Part shown: piece by piece, positions 1-8,379 of the stretch
Layout of the letters: the number at the start of each line of letters is the position of its first letter
How positions within the stretch are numbered: the first letter of the stretch is position 1
Assembly (NCBI RefSeq): GCF_000526795.1
Contig: NZ_JAGT01000001.1
Location: 248,001 to 312,000, forward strand
Direction: 5' to 3'
DNA from: Ruminococcus flavefaciens AE3010
Lineage (GTDB): Bacteria; Bacillota; Clostridia; Oscillospirales; Ruminococcaceae
Length of the DNA: 64,000 nucleotides
Translations under genes and position numbers: made by a program
Notes under the pieces: generated by a model
Databases searched by the model: none
The model's input: the letters and a program-made list of their open reading frames with translations, nothing else
Told to the model about the DNA's origin: nothing

Positions 1-1263
1 CTCTTATTCGCAGCATGGAGAAAAATGCATCAGCTTTTGTTGTCAATCCTAAGAGAGACTTCGTTCGAAAAAGTGAGCTTTCTTTCTCAAAAACAATGAG
101 ATTTATTCTCGGAATGGGAAGTCAGACCCTTGGCAAAGAACTTATGGATTTTTACGATTTTGATCCGAAAATGGTATCAGTATCAGCTATTGTTCAGCGA
201 AGATCAAAGATTCTTCCTGCTGCTTTTCAGTATCTGTTTCATAAATTTAATGAGATTTTTTCTCAGACCAGTTTTTTTTCACGGATACAGACTTTACGCT
301 GTGGACGGTTCTGATATACATATTCCAACTATTCCTGATGATCACAGTACTAATTTCTCATCTAACGCTGATTCAAAAAGCTTCAATCTTATGCATCTGA
401 ACGCTTTGTATGACCTTATGAACCGTAGGTATATAGAAGCTGTTTTGCAGGACAGGCGTAGTGAAAATGAGCATTCTGCTCTCATAAGTATGATTGAAAA
501 TATCGGACATGACTCCATTGTCGTTGCGGACAGAGGTTACGAATCCTATAACACGATCGCTCACCTTGAAAATAACGGTTTGAAATATGTGATACGCATC
601 AAGACAAGTGGAGGAATTGCTCAGAAATTCAATATTCCTCATAATGAGGAAACTGATTTTACTGCAGATATTATTATTACAAGAAGACAGACTAATGAAG
701 TTAAGGCTAATCCTGGACTTTATCGCCATATTCCTGCATTCTCAAATTTTGACTTCCTTCCGAAAGGTTCAAAAGATACATATCCTCTTAAATTCAGGAT
801 AATAAGGCTTAGGATATCTGAAGATAATTATGAGACCATTGTTACCAATCTCTGTGATGATGAGTTCTCTGCTTATGATATCAAGATGATCTACAAAATG
901 CGCTGGGGAATCGAGACTTCATTCAGAGAGCTGAAGTACCATGTTGGCCTTATTGCCTTTCATTCTAAGAAAAAGGACTGCGTGATACAGGAAATTTATG
1001 CAAGTCTTATCATGTATAACTTTTCTATGTTGATCACCGAAAATATCCTCATATATGATGATAGGCATAATAATTATCACTACAAAATTAATTATGCAAT
1101 TGCTATACACGCCTGCATCAGGTTCTTTCGCTCTACTCACGCATATCCTTCACTTTTGGAAGAGTTGATAGCAAGAAACAAGTGCCCTGTCAGACCTGAT
1201 CGTTTTGCTGATAGAAAAACTCGTTACCATTCTGCTATCCCCTTCAATTACAGGTTATCATAA
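1..1263 (+). mobile_element. IS4-family insertion sequence, left part outside window
   Basis: The stretch is occupied by a DDE transposase gene of the IS4 type. The left end of the element lies before base 1, and no clear right terminal inverted repeat could be fixed after the stop at 1263, so the right boundary is uncertain. The following AT-rich stretch holds only a hairpin and a promoter for the next gene. Confidence 0.6.
3..1263 (+). pseudogene. IS4-family DDE transposase, frameshifted, 5' end missing
   Basis: Transposase of the DDE (IS4/transposase_11) type, which cuts and joins the ends of its insertion sequence. The first frame is open from the window edge to 314 and carries the N-terminal helical domain (FILGMGSQTL and following). 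The second frame, effectively from about 280 to 1263, carries the catalytic core: Asp in YAVDGSDIH, Asp in VVADRGYES and Glu in WGIETSFRELKY. The two frames meet at a run of eight T residues at 272-279; removing one T, or adding two, would join them. The codons before the first visible Met are also open, so the true start probably lies upstream of the window. All three acidic catalytic residues survive, so the break may be recent, or bridged by slippage at the T run. It is called a pseudogene because IS4 members normally have a single frame. Confidence 0.85.
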
Positions 1264-1339
1264 TTCTTTTCTTGTGTCAATATTTTTTCTGGCAGATCTC
1301 TGATCTGTCTTTTCGTGCTGCCTTTTTTCAATAAATACT

Positions 1340-1386
1340 ATCAGGAGTATGCTCGTTTATTTTCAAACATACTCCTGATTCCTTTT
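1340..1386 (+). terminator. Hairpin, possible terminator of the transposase region
   Basis: Perfect 12-bp inverted repeat, ATCAGGAGTATG at 1340-1351 and CATACTCCTGAT at 1368-1379, with a 16-nt loop and a short T-rich tail (TCCTTTTC). The long loop and interrupted T tract make it a weak intrinsic terminator. It might instead belong to the end of the insertion sequence. Confidence 0.45.
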
Positions 1387-1535
1387 CATTATTCGATTAG
1401 CTTAATGACATTACCCGTAAGGGAGCTTTTGTTTTTAAATCTGATTTGAGAATCATATTAAACTCTTCTGATCAAATAAAGCAGAGATACTTTGGTTAGA
1501 GTAAATTATGCGTTTGTTAATTGTGACAAGCAATC

Positions 1536-1564
1536 TTGACATATGCAAGATGATAATATATAAT
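1536..1564 (+). promoter_or_regulatory. Consensus sigma-A promoter of the GH9-like gene
   Basis: TTGACA at 1536-1541 and TATAAT at 1559-1564 with a 17-bp spacer, a perfect housekeeping promoter. It lies about 40 bp before the start codon at 1603, which is preceded by GGAGGG. Confidence 0.85.
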
Positions 1565-1602
1565 ATTATTATAAATGCAGATAGATAAAGGGAGGGAATA
1601 TT

Positions 1603-4600
1603 ATGCATAAAAATTATAAGAAGATCGTTGCAGGACTGATGACGGCTGTAATGATCGTACCAACTGCTGTCAGTATATCAGAGCCACAGAAAGCATCTGC
1701 TTATGAGTTACTTGGAGAGACATCATTTTCTCATAAGATGATCCCCTGGCATACAGTGGAGAACAGTCCTGCAAAGCAGGATTTTGAGCTTTGGGACGGT
1801 GCAGTTAATATCCGTATTTTAGTGCCTGAGGGCTCGGAAAAGGAAAGATGGGATCTTCAGTTCAGACACAGAAATCTCAGCTTCAAGGCAGGTCATGAGT
1901 ACAAGGTAAGCTTTAAGTCAAAGGCGAAACGTTCGGGTATGGAACTGTACTCCTTCATCGGTAATCTCAGTGATACCGAAGAATACTTTGTGCTTGACGG
2001 TTCAACAAATGATATGCATATGGGTCCTCATATGGACGGCGGTCAATGGCCGCAGAGCGCTGTAAAGCTTACGACTGAATGGCAGACTTATGAGGGAATA
2101 TTCAAGCCCTCGAATGATGTCGAATCTGCTCAGTGGACCTTCCAGTATGCAAGGGGTACCAAGTATAGCGGAAACGCTAAGGAAGGCGATGAGATCTGGT
2201 TCGATGATATGTCCATTGAGGACCTGACAGATGACACAACCTGTCCGCCTGTATTGAACTATGGTTATACCGCCCGTGGTTTCAGCGGACTTGAGAATAA
2301 CTTCATATCTGTTAATCAGCTTGGATACTACCGGAACCTTGAAAAGATCGCTACCTTAGGCGATAATTATGGAGATTTCACTTACGGTGCCAAGTACTTC
2401 AAGCTCGATCAGACCTATGACTATGAGATAGTAAGAGTTTCAGATGATGAAGTTGTTTATACAGGCAAAACAGGTACGCCTAAGAAGGACGCTGATTCAG
2501 GCGATACTGTAAGCATTATCGACTTTTCTGAGTTTAACGAGCTCGGAGAGTACTATATCCGTATCAAGGATAAGGATTGGAGATCATTCCCGTTCAGGAT
2601 AGGTACTGATATTTACAGTGACAGCGAACACAATATGCTGACCAATGCGCTCAATTATTTCTATCAGAACCGCTCGGGCGAAGATATCACATCAGACTAC
2701 ATAACATCGGGTGAAAAAGATAAACTTGCACACGCAGGCGTTCATAAGACAGATACTGGTTATGTTCAGACTCAATGGAAATTTGAATATCTGGATAATT
2801 ATGAAGCGACCAATTACTATGCTTCTTCAAAGCTTGACGCATCGGGAGGCTGGTATAAATCCGACGACCACAGCAAGAATATGACAGAGGGCGGTATTTC
2901 GTTATGGACGCTCCAAAATATGTACGAGCGTGCAACCTATTCACAAGACGGGATCAAAAAATTTGCTGACGGCTCGGGCACTGTTGTTATTCCCGAATCA
3001 GGCAATAAATACCCCGACATCCTTGACGAATGCAGATATGAGCTTGATTTTATGTCCCGCATGAAGGTGCAGCCCGATGAGAAAACATGGGGCAAATATT
3101 CGGGTATGTATTATCACTGCATAAACGATCACAGGTGGCGCAGTCTTACCGACAGACCTGATTACGTCAATTATGAGGATATACGCATCATTAAGCCGCC
3201 TACATTTGCAGCGACCCTGAATTATGCTGCCTGTGCGGCACAGGGAGCAAGACTTTGGAAAGCTTATGACGCTGAATATGCAAATAAGCTCCTTGAAAGT
3301 GCTAAGGAGGCATATCAGGCATACAAGTTAAACTGGTATGAGGCAGCATCTGATGAATATTATAACATAGTATCATTCTATGCTCCTCAAACTCTGTGGA
3401 AGGGAACGAATCTCTACCCTGACAGTGAGACCTCAGCTGACGCCTACTGGGCAGCCTGCGAGCTTTATATCACTTCAAAGGAAATGGAAGATAAAGATGC
3501 TGATGCTTATCTTGCTGAGCTTTCCGAATATAAAGACGCGTTCACCTTCTCCCCAAGGATAACAGGCGGATCAAACCGGTCCGGAGACACCACATTCACA
3601 TTGTTCAGAAACGAAAATACAGCTGCAGCAGGTTCTATGTCACTGCTGATGCATAAGGATCTGCTCACAGTTGAACAGAATGAGATGCTGAATAGTTCAC
3701 TTCTTAAAACGGCAGATGATTTCATTCATGAAGAAGAAAGCCAGGGCTACGGTATCCCGTATAAGTATGACGGTCCCGGTTATAATGACCCAAGCGCTTT
3801 CAGTCCTATAATATATTATAAGGGTTTTGAATATGATTCCAACGGACGAGCCTTGAATAATATGATCGCTATGGCTTATGCATACGACATAACAGGTGAT
3901 GATAAATACCTGAACGGCGTGGCAAGAGGTATGGACTATATCCTCGGCAACAATCCTTTGTCATACTCATTCATTTCGGGCTATGGTTCTTACTGTACAA
4001 AGAATCCTTCACATGAATACTGGCAGCATGAGATAGACAAGTCTCTGCCTCAGGCACCCGACGGAGTGATCGTAAGCGGTCCGACTGCAAAAGCTGTTGA
4101 CACATATGTGAGGGCTATGGGAATGGGATGTGGATATTCGGATGATCCTTCTGAAAGATTTTATGCTGATTCCGTAGAATCATGGTCTACCAATCAAGCT
4201 TCTCTCAGCAGCAATGCTTCACTTGCATGGATAGTATCATTCCTTCAGGACGAGGCTTCTACAGAACCTGTCGCTAATGCAGCGTCAGGAGATGTAAATG
4301 CTGACGGCGAATTCAGCATAGCTGACGTTCTGCTCGTACAGAAATGGGTGATAGGTGATAAGAGATACACTCTTCACGACTGGAAGGCTGCCGACTTCTG
4401 CGCTGACGGCAAACTGGACATATTCGACCTTACCCGCATGAAGAAGGAGTTTGTCAGGAATAGCTTCAAGGATTGCGTCATACCTGAAAAGAGTCTGAGA
4501 TACGGTAATCCTATGAATGTTGCTAAAGACGGACTTGAACTGCGTCTCGGTCCCGATGAAAGCTATGAGGTTATAAATACTATCCCTGCACATACAAGCA

Positions 4601-5280
4601 TTGATGAGCTTGGATACAATAAGGATAATGACCACTGGATGTTTACGGAATATAAAGGAAGGTACGGCTGGATAAAAACAGTTGAGGAAGATAATAAAAC
4701 AGCTACTGTTTATCCTGATGCTGTTGCCGCTAAGCCAGTAATTTACCTCTACCCCGAAGAGGAGACCGATGTTCATGTTGAGCTGGAGCTGACAGAAGCA
4801 GAGCTGTCAACAACTTACCCAAAATACAATAATGGCTGGAACGTAACAGCTTCTCCTGACGGTTCGCTTCTGAACAAAGCAGACGGTACACATCATAAAT
4901 ATCTTTTCTGGGACGCAGTACACTGCCGCACAAGATTCGACTTTTCCAAGGGCTTCTGCGTCGCAGGCTGTGATACCGAGAGCTTCCTAAGAGAAAAGCT
5001 CACATATATGGGACTTACCGAGGAAGAAATGAACGAGTTCATCGTATACTGGCTGCCCCTTATGGAGCATAATGCATATAATCTCATTTCTTTCCAGGGC
5101 GATGTTTATACTGATTCGGCAAAGCTTAACATCACTCCAGCGCCTGACAGTATGCTCCGCATATTCATGGCTTATGTTCCGCTTGAAGAAGCAGTGGATA
5201 CTGAGCCGCAGCAGCTTGAGACCTTTGAGAGAAAGGGCTTTACTGTTGTTGAATGGGGCGGCAGCGAGATCAAGTCCTGA
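1603..5280 (+). CDS. Secreted GH9-like dockerin protein with degenerate catalytic site
   Basis: 1225-residue secreted multidomain protein. In order: signal peptide (about 1-33), a CBM4/9-like beta-sandwich (about 35-205), the Ig-like domain typical of GH9 enzymes (from NFISVNQLGYYRN, about 230-330), a GH9 (alpha/alpha)6 module (about 340-885), a type I dockerin with two calcium loops (about 896-955), an SH3b-like domain (about 970-1030) and a C-terminal module opening with KPVIYLYPEEET (1043 to the end). GH9 enzymes cleave cellulose by inversion using Asp residues in DAGDH and a Glu in TNE. Here those places read KSDDH (K419, D422) and TNQ (Q865), and the NPHHR loop reads NPSHEY (E805). The fold is recognisable, but the acid residue and one Asp are lost, so it may bind rather than cut. 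A consensus promoter, GGAGGG ribosome binding site and downstream hairpin suggest it is transcribed alone. The dockerin is of the WKAADFCADG type, unlike those in the next gene. Confidence 0.85.
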   Translation: MHKNYKKIVAGLMTAVMIVPTAVSISEPQKASAYELLGETSFSHKMIPWHTVENSPAKQDFELWDGAVNIRILVPEGSEKERWDLQFRHRNLSFKAGHEYKVSFKSKAKRSGMELYSFIGNLSDTEEYFVLDGSTNDMHMGPHMDGGQWPQSAVKLTTEWQTYEGIFKPSNDVESAQWTFQYARGTKYSGNAKEGDEIWFDDMSIEDLTDDTTCPPVLNYGYTARGFSGLENNFISVNQLGYYRNLEKIATLGDNYGDFTYGAKYFKLDQTYDYEIVRVSDDEVVYTGKTGTPKKDADSGDTVSIIDFSEFNELGEYYIRIKDKDWRSFPFRIGTDIYSDSEHNMLTNALNYFYQNRSGEDITSDYITSGEKDKLAHAGVHKTDTGYVQTQWKFEYLDNYEATNYYASSKLDASGGWYKSDDHSKNMTEGGISLWTLQNMYERATYSQDGIKKFADGSGTVVIPESGNKYPDILDECRYELDFMSRMKVQPDEKTWGKYSGMYYHCINDHRWRSLTDRPDYVNYEDIRIIKPPTFAATLNYAACAAQGARLWKAYDAEYANKLLESAKEAYQAYKLNWYEAASDEYYNIVSFYAPQTLWKGTNLYPDSETSADAYWAACELYITSKEMEDKDADAYLAELSEYKDAFTFSPRITGGSNRSGDTTFTLFRNENTAAAGSMSLLMHKDLLTVEQNEMLNSSLLKTADDFIHEEESQGYGIPYKYDGPGYNDPSAFSPIIYYKGFEYDSNGRALNNMIAMAYAYDITGDDKYLNGVARGMDYILGNNPLSYSFISGYGSYCTKNPSHEYWQHEIDKSLPQAPDGVIVSGPTAKAVDTYVRAMGMGCGYSDDPSERFYADSVESWSTNQASLSSNASLAWIVSFLQDEASTEPVANAASGDVNADGEFSIADVLLVQKWVIGDKRYTLHDWKAADFCADGKLDIFDLTRMKKEFVRNSFKDCVIPEKSLRYGNPMNVAKDGLELRLGPDESYEVINTIPAHTSIDELGYNKDNDHWMFTEYKGRYGWIKTVEEDNKTATVYPDAVAAKPVIYLYPEEETDVHVELELTEAELSTTYPKYNNGWNVTASPDGSLLNKADGTHHKYLFWDAVHCRTRFDFSKGFCVAGCDTESFLREKLTYMGLTEEEMNEFIVYWLPLMEHNAYNLISFQGDVYTDSAKLNITPAPDSMLRIFMAYVPLEEAVDTEPQQLETFERKGFTVVEWGGSEIKS

Positions 5281-5310
5281 ATATATCTGAAAAACGAATA
5301 AAAACAAGTT

Positions 5311-5345
5311 ATCCGCCTGTAATTATACGGGCGGATCTCTTTATA
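5311..5345 (+). terminator. Intrinsic terminator after GH9-like gene
   Basis: Ten-pair hairpin at 5311-5336, ATCCGCCTGT pairing with ACGGGCGGAT around an AATTAT loop, followed by CTCTTTATATT. Confidence 0.7.
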
Positions 5346-5442
5346 TTATAAAAGCTCTGATACAGCATATTCATTATATCAGGTAATATAAGAACAATCC
5401 CAAATATCTGCGTAAATATATTGCAAAATGACTGCCTAAATG

Positions 5443-5483
5443 TTAGCTAAATATGTATTTGCTTGTGAACAATATTTAGCTAA
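5443..5483. promoter_or_regulatory. Paired palindromes, candidate operator
   Basis: The 12-mer TTAGCTAAATAT at 5443-5454 is repeated in inverted form at 5472-5483. Each half contains the 8-bp palindrome TTAGCTAA, and the two centres are 33 bp apart, close to three helical turns. The pair ends about 21 bp before a TTGACT -35 element, a position suited to a DNA-binding regulator. No regulator gene is adjacent. Confidence 0.45.
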
Positions 5484-5504
5484 TATTCGTGTTGATAGCA
5501 ATAT

Positions 5505-5532
5505 TTGACTTGCATTACAGAGAAATTAGATA
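5505..5532 (+). promoter_or_regulatory. Possible promoter of the double esterase gene
   Basis: TTGACT at 5505-5510 followed after 16 bp by TAGATA at 5527-5532. The -10 element is imperfect, so the assignment is tentative. Confidence 0.4.
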
Positions 5533-5618
5533 TATATTTAAAATAGAAAAATAAAGTTAATAAATCAAGGGGGATTGCTGAAATCATAAATTTGCTAAAA
5601 AACAAAGGAGTGATTGAA

Positions 5619-8069
5619 GTGAAACTTTCAAAAATGAAGAAGATCCTCAGTGTTACCATGTCTGTATTGATGATCGCTGCAAGTGTACCGCTTTCGACAG
5701 TGGCGGCTGAGGGAAACATCGATCCTGTCAGTGTTACAGGGGGAAATGTTGTCGGCGGCTTCGGCGGTGACAATAACGGTATGACATGGGGAGGCAACGG
5801 CGGCTTCGACTTTGGCAACATGGGCGGAGGCAACGGCGGCTTCGACTTTGGCAACATGGGCGGAGGCAACGGCGGCTTCGACTTTGGTAACATGGGCGGA
5901 GGCAACGGCGGCTTCGACTTCGGCAACATGGGCGGCGGCAACGGCGGCTTCGACTTCGGCAACATGGGCGGAGGCAACGGCGGCTTCGACTTTGGTAACA
6001 TGGGCGGAGGCAACGGCGGCTTTGACTTCGGCAATGCCGACGGTCAGCAGCAGACTTCTGATAATAACGAAAACAACATTTCTAAAAACGAAAACGTTAT
6101 AAAGATCATGCCTGCAGGCGATTCCATCACTTTCGGAATGGGCGATACAGGCGGCTACAGAAAGTACCTTGATTATTTCCTGAAAGAAAAGGGCTATAAC
6201 AATTTTGATTTTGTCGGTCCTGAGGGAAAAAACAGCGCAAGCTTCAACTACAACGGAAAGAGCGTTAGCTACGACGATAATCACGCAGGCTACAGCGGAT
6301 ATACTATCAAGCAAAACTCGGGCTTCGGCAGCTTGTATGATGTTCTGAAACAGAAGAATGCTGTAAAGCTGGCACAGCCCGATATCGTTCTTCTTATAAT
6401 CGGAACAAATGATATGAACGGCAACCGCGGAACAAGTGCCTGCGAGCAGGATCTCCGTGATCTTGTTGATTATATCCTTGGAGATATGCCCTCTGACGGT
6501 ATGCTGTTTCTCTCAACTATCCCCGAGCTTGGCGGCGGTATGTTCGGCGGCGGCGGAGACAAATCAGCTCAGATCGCAAGCTACAACGCAGCCGTTAAAA
6601 AGGTGGCAGAAGAGTATAACAGCAACGGAAAACGTGTGACATTTGCTGATATCCACGGCTGTCTCAACGGTACAGCCGATCTCGGTGACGGAGTACATCC
6701 TAATGCAGCGGGATACGAGAAAATGGGCAAATACTGGGCAGGAGTAATAGATGAATATCTGAAAACTTCAAAGCCTTCAACTACCACTGCTACAGCCGCT
6801 GCAACTTCGACAACAACAACTACTGCAACGGCGGCACCTGCGACGACCACAACTGTTGATTTTAAAGCGGAGCTTGAATCAAAGGTAACAATGTGGGGAG
6901 ATGCCAATAATGACGGCACAATAGATATGAGCGATGTTGTGGCTATCATGCAGTCCCTTGCTAATCCAAATAAGTATAAGCTGGGCGATGCAGGCATCTA
7001 TAACGCAGACGTTTACGAGGCAGGAAGCGGTGTTACTTCAAATGACGCTCTTGCTATCCAGAAGTATCTCTTAGGTCTCATTAAGACGCTCCCCGAGAGC
7101 TATTCATCAAATACACCTGAGCAAGCTACAACTGATAAAGTCACAACAACTGCCAAAACAACAACTACAACAAAGGCAGCAACCACAACAGAAGCGGCGA
7201 CTACAACTGTTGCGACAACTACTGCATCTTCGAGCTCAGGCAGGAATCTTAACGCGGATATCCGCAAGGATATGCCTACATCAGTCCCCGGCGGCAACGA
7301 GAAGAGCAACGCCTGCAAGGTAGAGAAGAAGACATATAACTGCAAGTTCACAGGCGGTCAGAAGAAGTGCAACGTTGTTCTTCCACCCAACTACGATACT
7401 AATAAGAAGTATCCTGTAATGTACGTTCTCCACGGTATTGGCGGCGACGAGGGCAGCATGGTAAGCGGCATGGGCGTTCAGGAGCTCCTTGCAGGTCTTA
7501 TCTCCAACGGCAAGGCTGAGGAAATGATAATCGTTCTTCCGAGCCAGTACACAAGCAAGAACGGTTCACAGGGCGGCGGCTTCGGTATCAATCAGGAGAC
7601 CTGCGCAGCTTACGATAACTTCCTCTATGATATCTCGGACAGCCTTATCCCGTTCATCGAGGAAAACTATCCTGTCAAGACAGGCAGAGAGAACCGAGCT
7701 ATCACAGGCTTCTCAATGGGCGGACGTGAAGCTATCTACATTGGTCTCATGCGTCCCGACCTCTTCGCTTACGTTGGCGGAGCTTGCCCTGCTCCCGGTA
7801 TCACACCGGGCAAGGATATGTTCATGGAGCACCCGGGCTGCATGCAGGAGAGCGAAATGAAATTCAGAGACGTAGGTCCAGAGCCTAACGTATTCATGAT
7901 AACAGGCGGTACAAACGACTCAGTTGTTGGTACATTCCCTAAACAGTACAGTGACATACTTACAAGAAACGGTGTTGACCACGTTTACCAGTCCATTCCT
8001 AATGGCGGACACGGTGCTGATTCTGTAAAGCCGCATCTCTACACATTCATGAGATACGCTTTTAAGTAA
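5619..8069 (+). CDS. Secreted CE3 - dockerin - CE1 double esterase
   Basis: Secreted 816-residue protein with two different esterase modules around an internal dockerin. The chosen start is the GTG at 5619, eight bases after AAAGGAG; the frame stays open upstream, but the signal peptide (MKLSKMKKILSV to STVAAEG) begins here. Next come seven glycine-rich 12-residue repeats (about 57-139). An SGNH hydrolase of the CE3 type follows, with GDSI (Ser169), GTNDM and DGVHPN, matching acetylxylan esterases. After a Thr/Ala linker comes a dockerin (about 427-500; MQSLANPNKYKL helix, second loop carrying an insertion), a second Thr-rich linker and a CE1/esterase-D module (about 560-816) with HGIGG, GFSMGG (Ser699) and GGHGADS (His798). 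CE1 enzymes remove acetyl or feruloyl groups from xylan. The order recalls the reported R. flavefaciens esterase CesA. It ends at a strong terminator and appears monocistronic. The substrate of each module is inferred from family only. Confidence 0.9.
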   Translation: MKLSKMKKILSVTMSVLMIAASVPLSTVAAEGNIDPVSVTGGNVVGGFGGDNNGMTWGGNGGFDFGNMGGGNGGFDFGNMGGGNGGFDFGNMGGGNGGFDFGNMGGGNGGFDFGNMGGGNGGFDFGNMGGGNGGFDFGNADGQQQTSDNNENNISKNENVIKIMPAGDSITFGMGDTGGYRKYLDYFLKEKGYNNFDFVGPEGKNSASFNYNGKSVSYDDNHAGYSGYTIKQNSGFGSLYDVLKQKNAVKLAQPDIVLLIIGTNDMNGNRGTSACEQDLRDLVDYILGDMPSDGMLFLSTIPELGGGMFGGGGDKSAQIASYNAAVKKVAEEYNSNGKRVTFADIHGCLNGTADLGDGVHPNAAGYEKMGKYWAGVIDEYLKTSKPSTTTATAAATSTTTTTATAAPATTTTVDFKAELESKVTMWGDANNDGTIDMSDVVAIMQSLANPNKYKLGDAGIYNADVYEAGSGVTSNDALAIQKYLLGLIKTLPESYSSNTPEQATTDKVTTTAKTTTTTKAATTTEAATTTVATTTASSSSGRNLNADIRKDMPTSVPGGNEKSNACKVEKKTYNCKFTGGQKKCNVVLPPNYDTNKKYPVMYVLHGIGGDEGSMVSGMGVQELLAGLISNGKAEEMIIVLPSQYTSKNGSQGGGFGINQETCAAYDNFLYDISDSLIPFIEENYPVKTGRENRAITGFSMGGREAIYIGLMRPDLFAYVGGACPAPGITPGKDMFMEHPGCMQESEMKFRDVGPEPNVFMITGGTNDSVVGTFPKQYSDILTRNGVDHVYQSIPNGGHGADSVKPHLYTFMRYAFK
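5788..6035 (+). repeat. Seven tandem 36-bp repeats coding a Gly-rich 12-mer
   Basis: Seven contiguous copies of a 36-bp unit coding GGGNGGFDFGNM, differing only by silent changes (GAC/GAT, TTT/TTC, GGT/GGC) and a variant end in the last copy. There are no spacers. The unit lies between the signal peptide and the CE3 module and probably forms a flexible linker. Confidence 0.95.
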
Positions 8070-8119
8070 TAATCAAATATTATATCGGTATTTCCGAACA
8101 TAAGATGATCATATGGCAG

Positions 8120-8155
8120 AGAGCAGTTCATTGTAATGTGAACTGCTCTTTGTAT
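8120..8155 (+). terminator. Intrinsic terminator after double esterase gene
   Basis: Perfect 11-bp stem, AGAGCAGTTCA at 8120-8130 and TGAACTGCTCT at 8139-8149, with an 8-nt loop and a TTGTATG tail. The remaining intergenic DNA up to the next promoter holds no clear gene. Confidence 0.75.
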
Positions 8156-8298
8156 GTGAATATAAAATCAGGAGCAGTTTTTAATAACAAGCGGCTTATA
8201 TTCATGAGGAAAACGATATACTGATTGTAATTTTATTGGTTGAGCCATATTATCTGTTTTAAAAAACTAAACAATCTGTTAATGTTGGAAATAACCTA

Positions 8299-8327
8299 TT
8301 GACTGGCAAAATAATTGGTGATATAAT
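8299..8327 (+). promoter_or_regulatory. Sigma-A promoter of the alpha/beta hydrolase gene
   Basis: TTGACT at 8299-8304, 17-bp spacer, TATAAT at 8322-8327, about 50 bp before the start at 8380. Confidence 0.75.
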
Positions 8328-8379
8328 GTTTGTAAGGAAAATACATTATGTATATAAAATATGTGGGAGGGGTATATAA

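Larger units (their letters stand above)
1264..1602. other. Intergenic stretch, 339 bp
   Basis: AT-rich DNA between the transposase and the GH9-like gene. It contains a short palindrome at 1293-1307, a 12-bp inverted repeat (separate entry) and a consensus promoter near its right end. No further coding sequence was seen. Confidence 0.6.

Noticed and set aside
4285..4776. Minus-strand frame opposite the dockerin of the GH9-like gene
   Set aside because: Shadow of a regular coding region, no support of its own.
5480..6034. Minus-strand open frame of Pro/Lys repeats opposite the esterase linker
   Set aside because: It is the mirror of the coding repeat, has no ribosome binding site and begins and ends in noncoding DNA.
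5788..6035. 36-bp repeats of CRISPR-like length
   Set aside because: The copies are contiguous without spacers, stay in frame and code a Gly-rich peptide; no cas gene is near.
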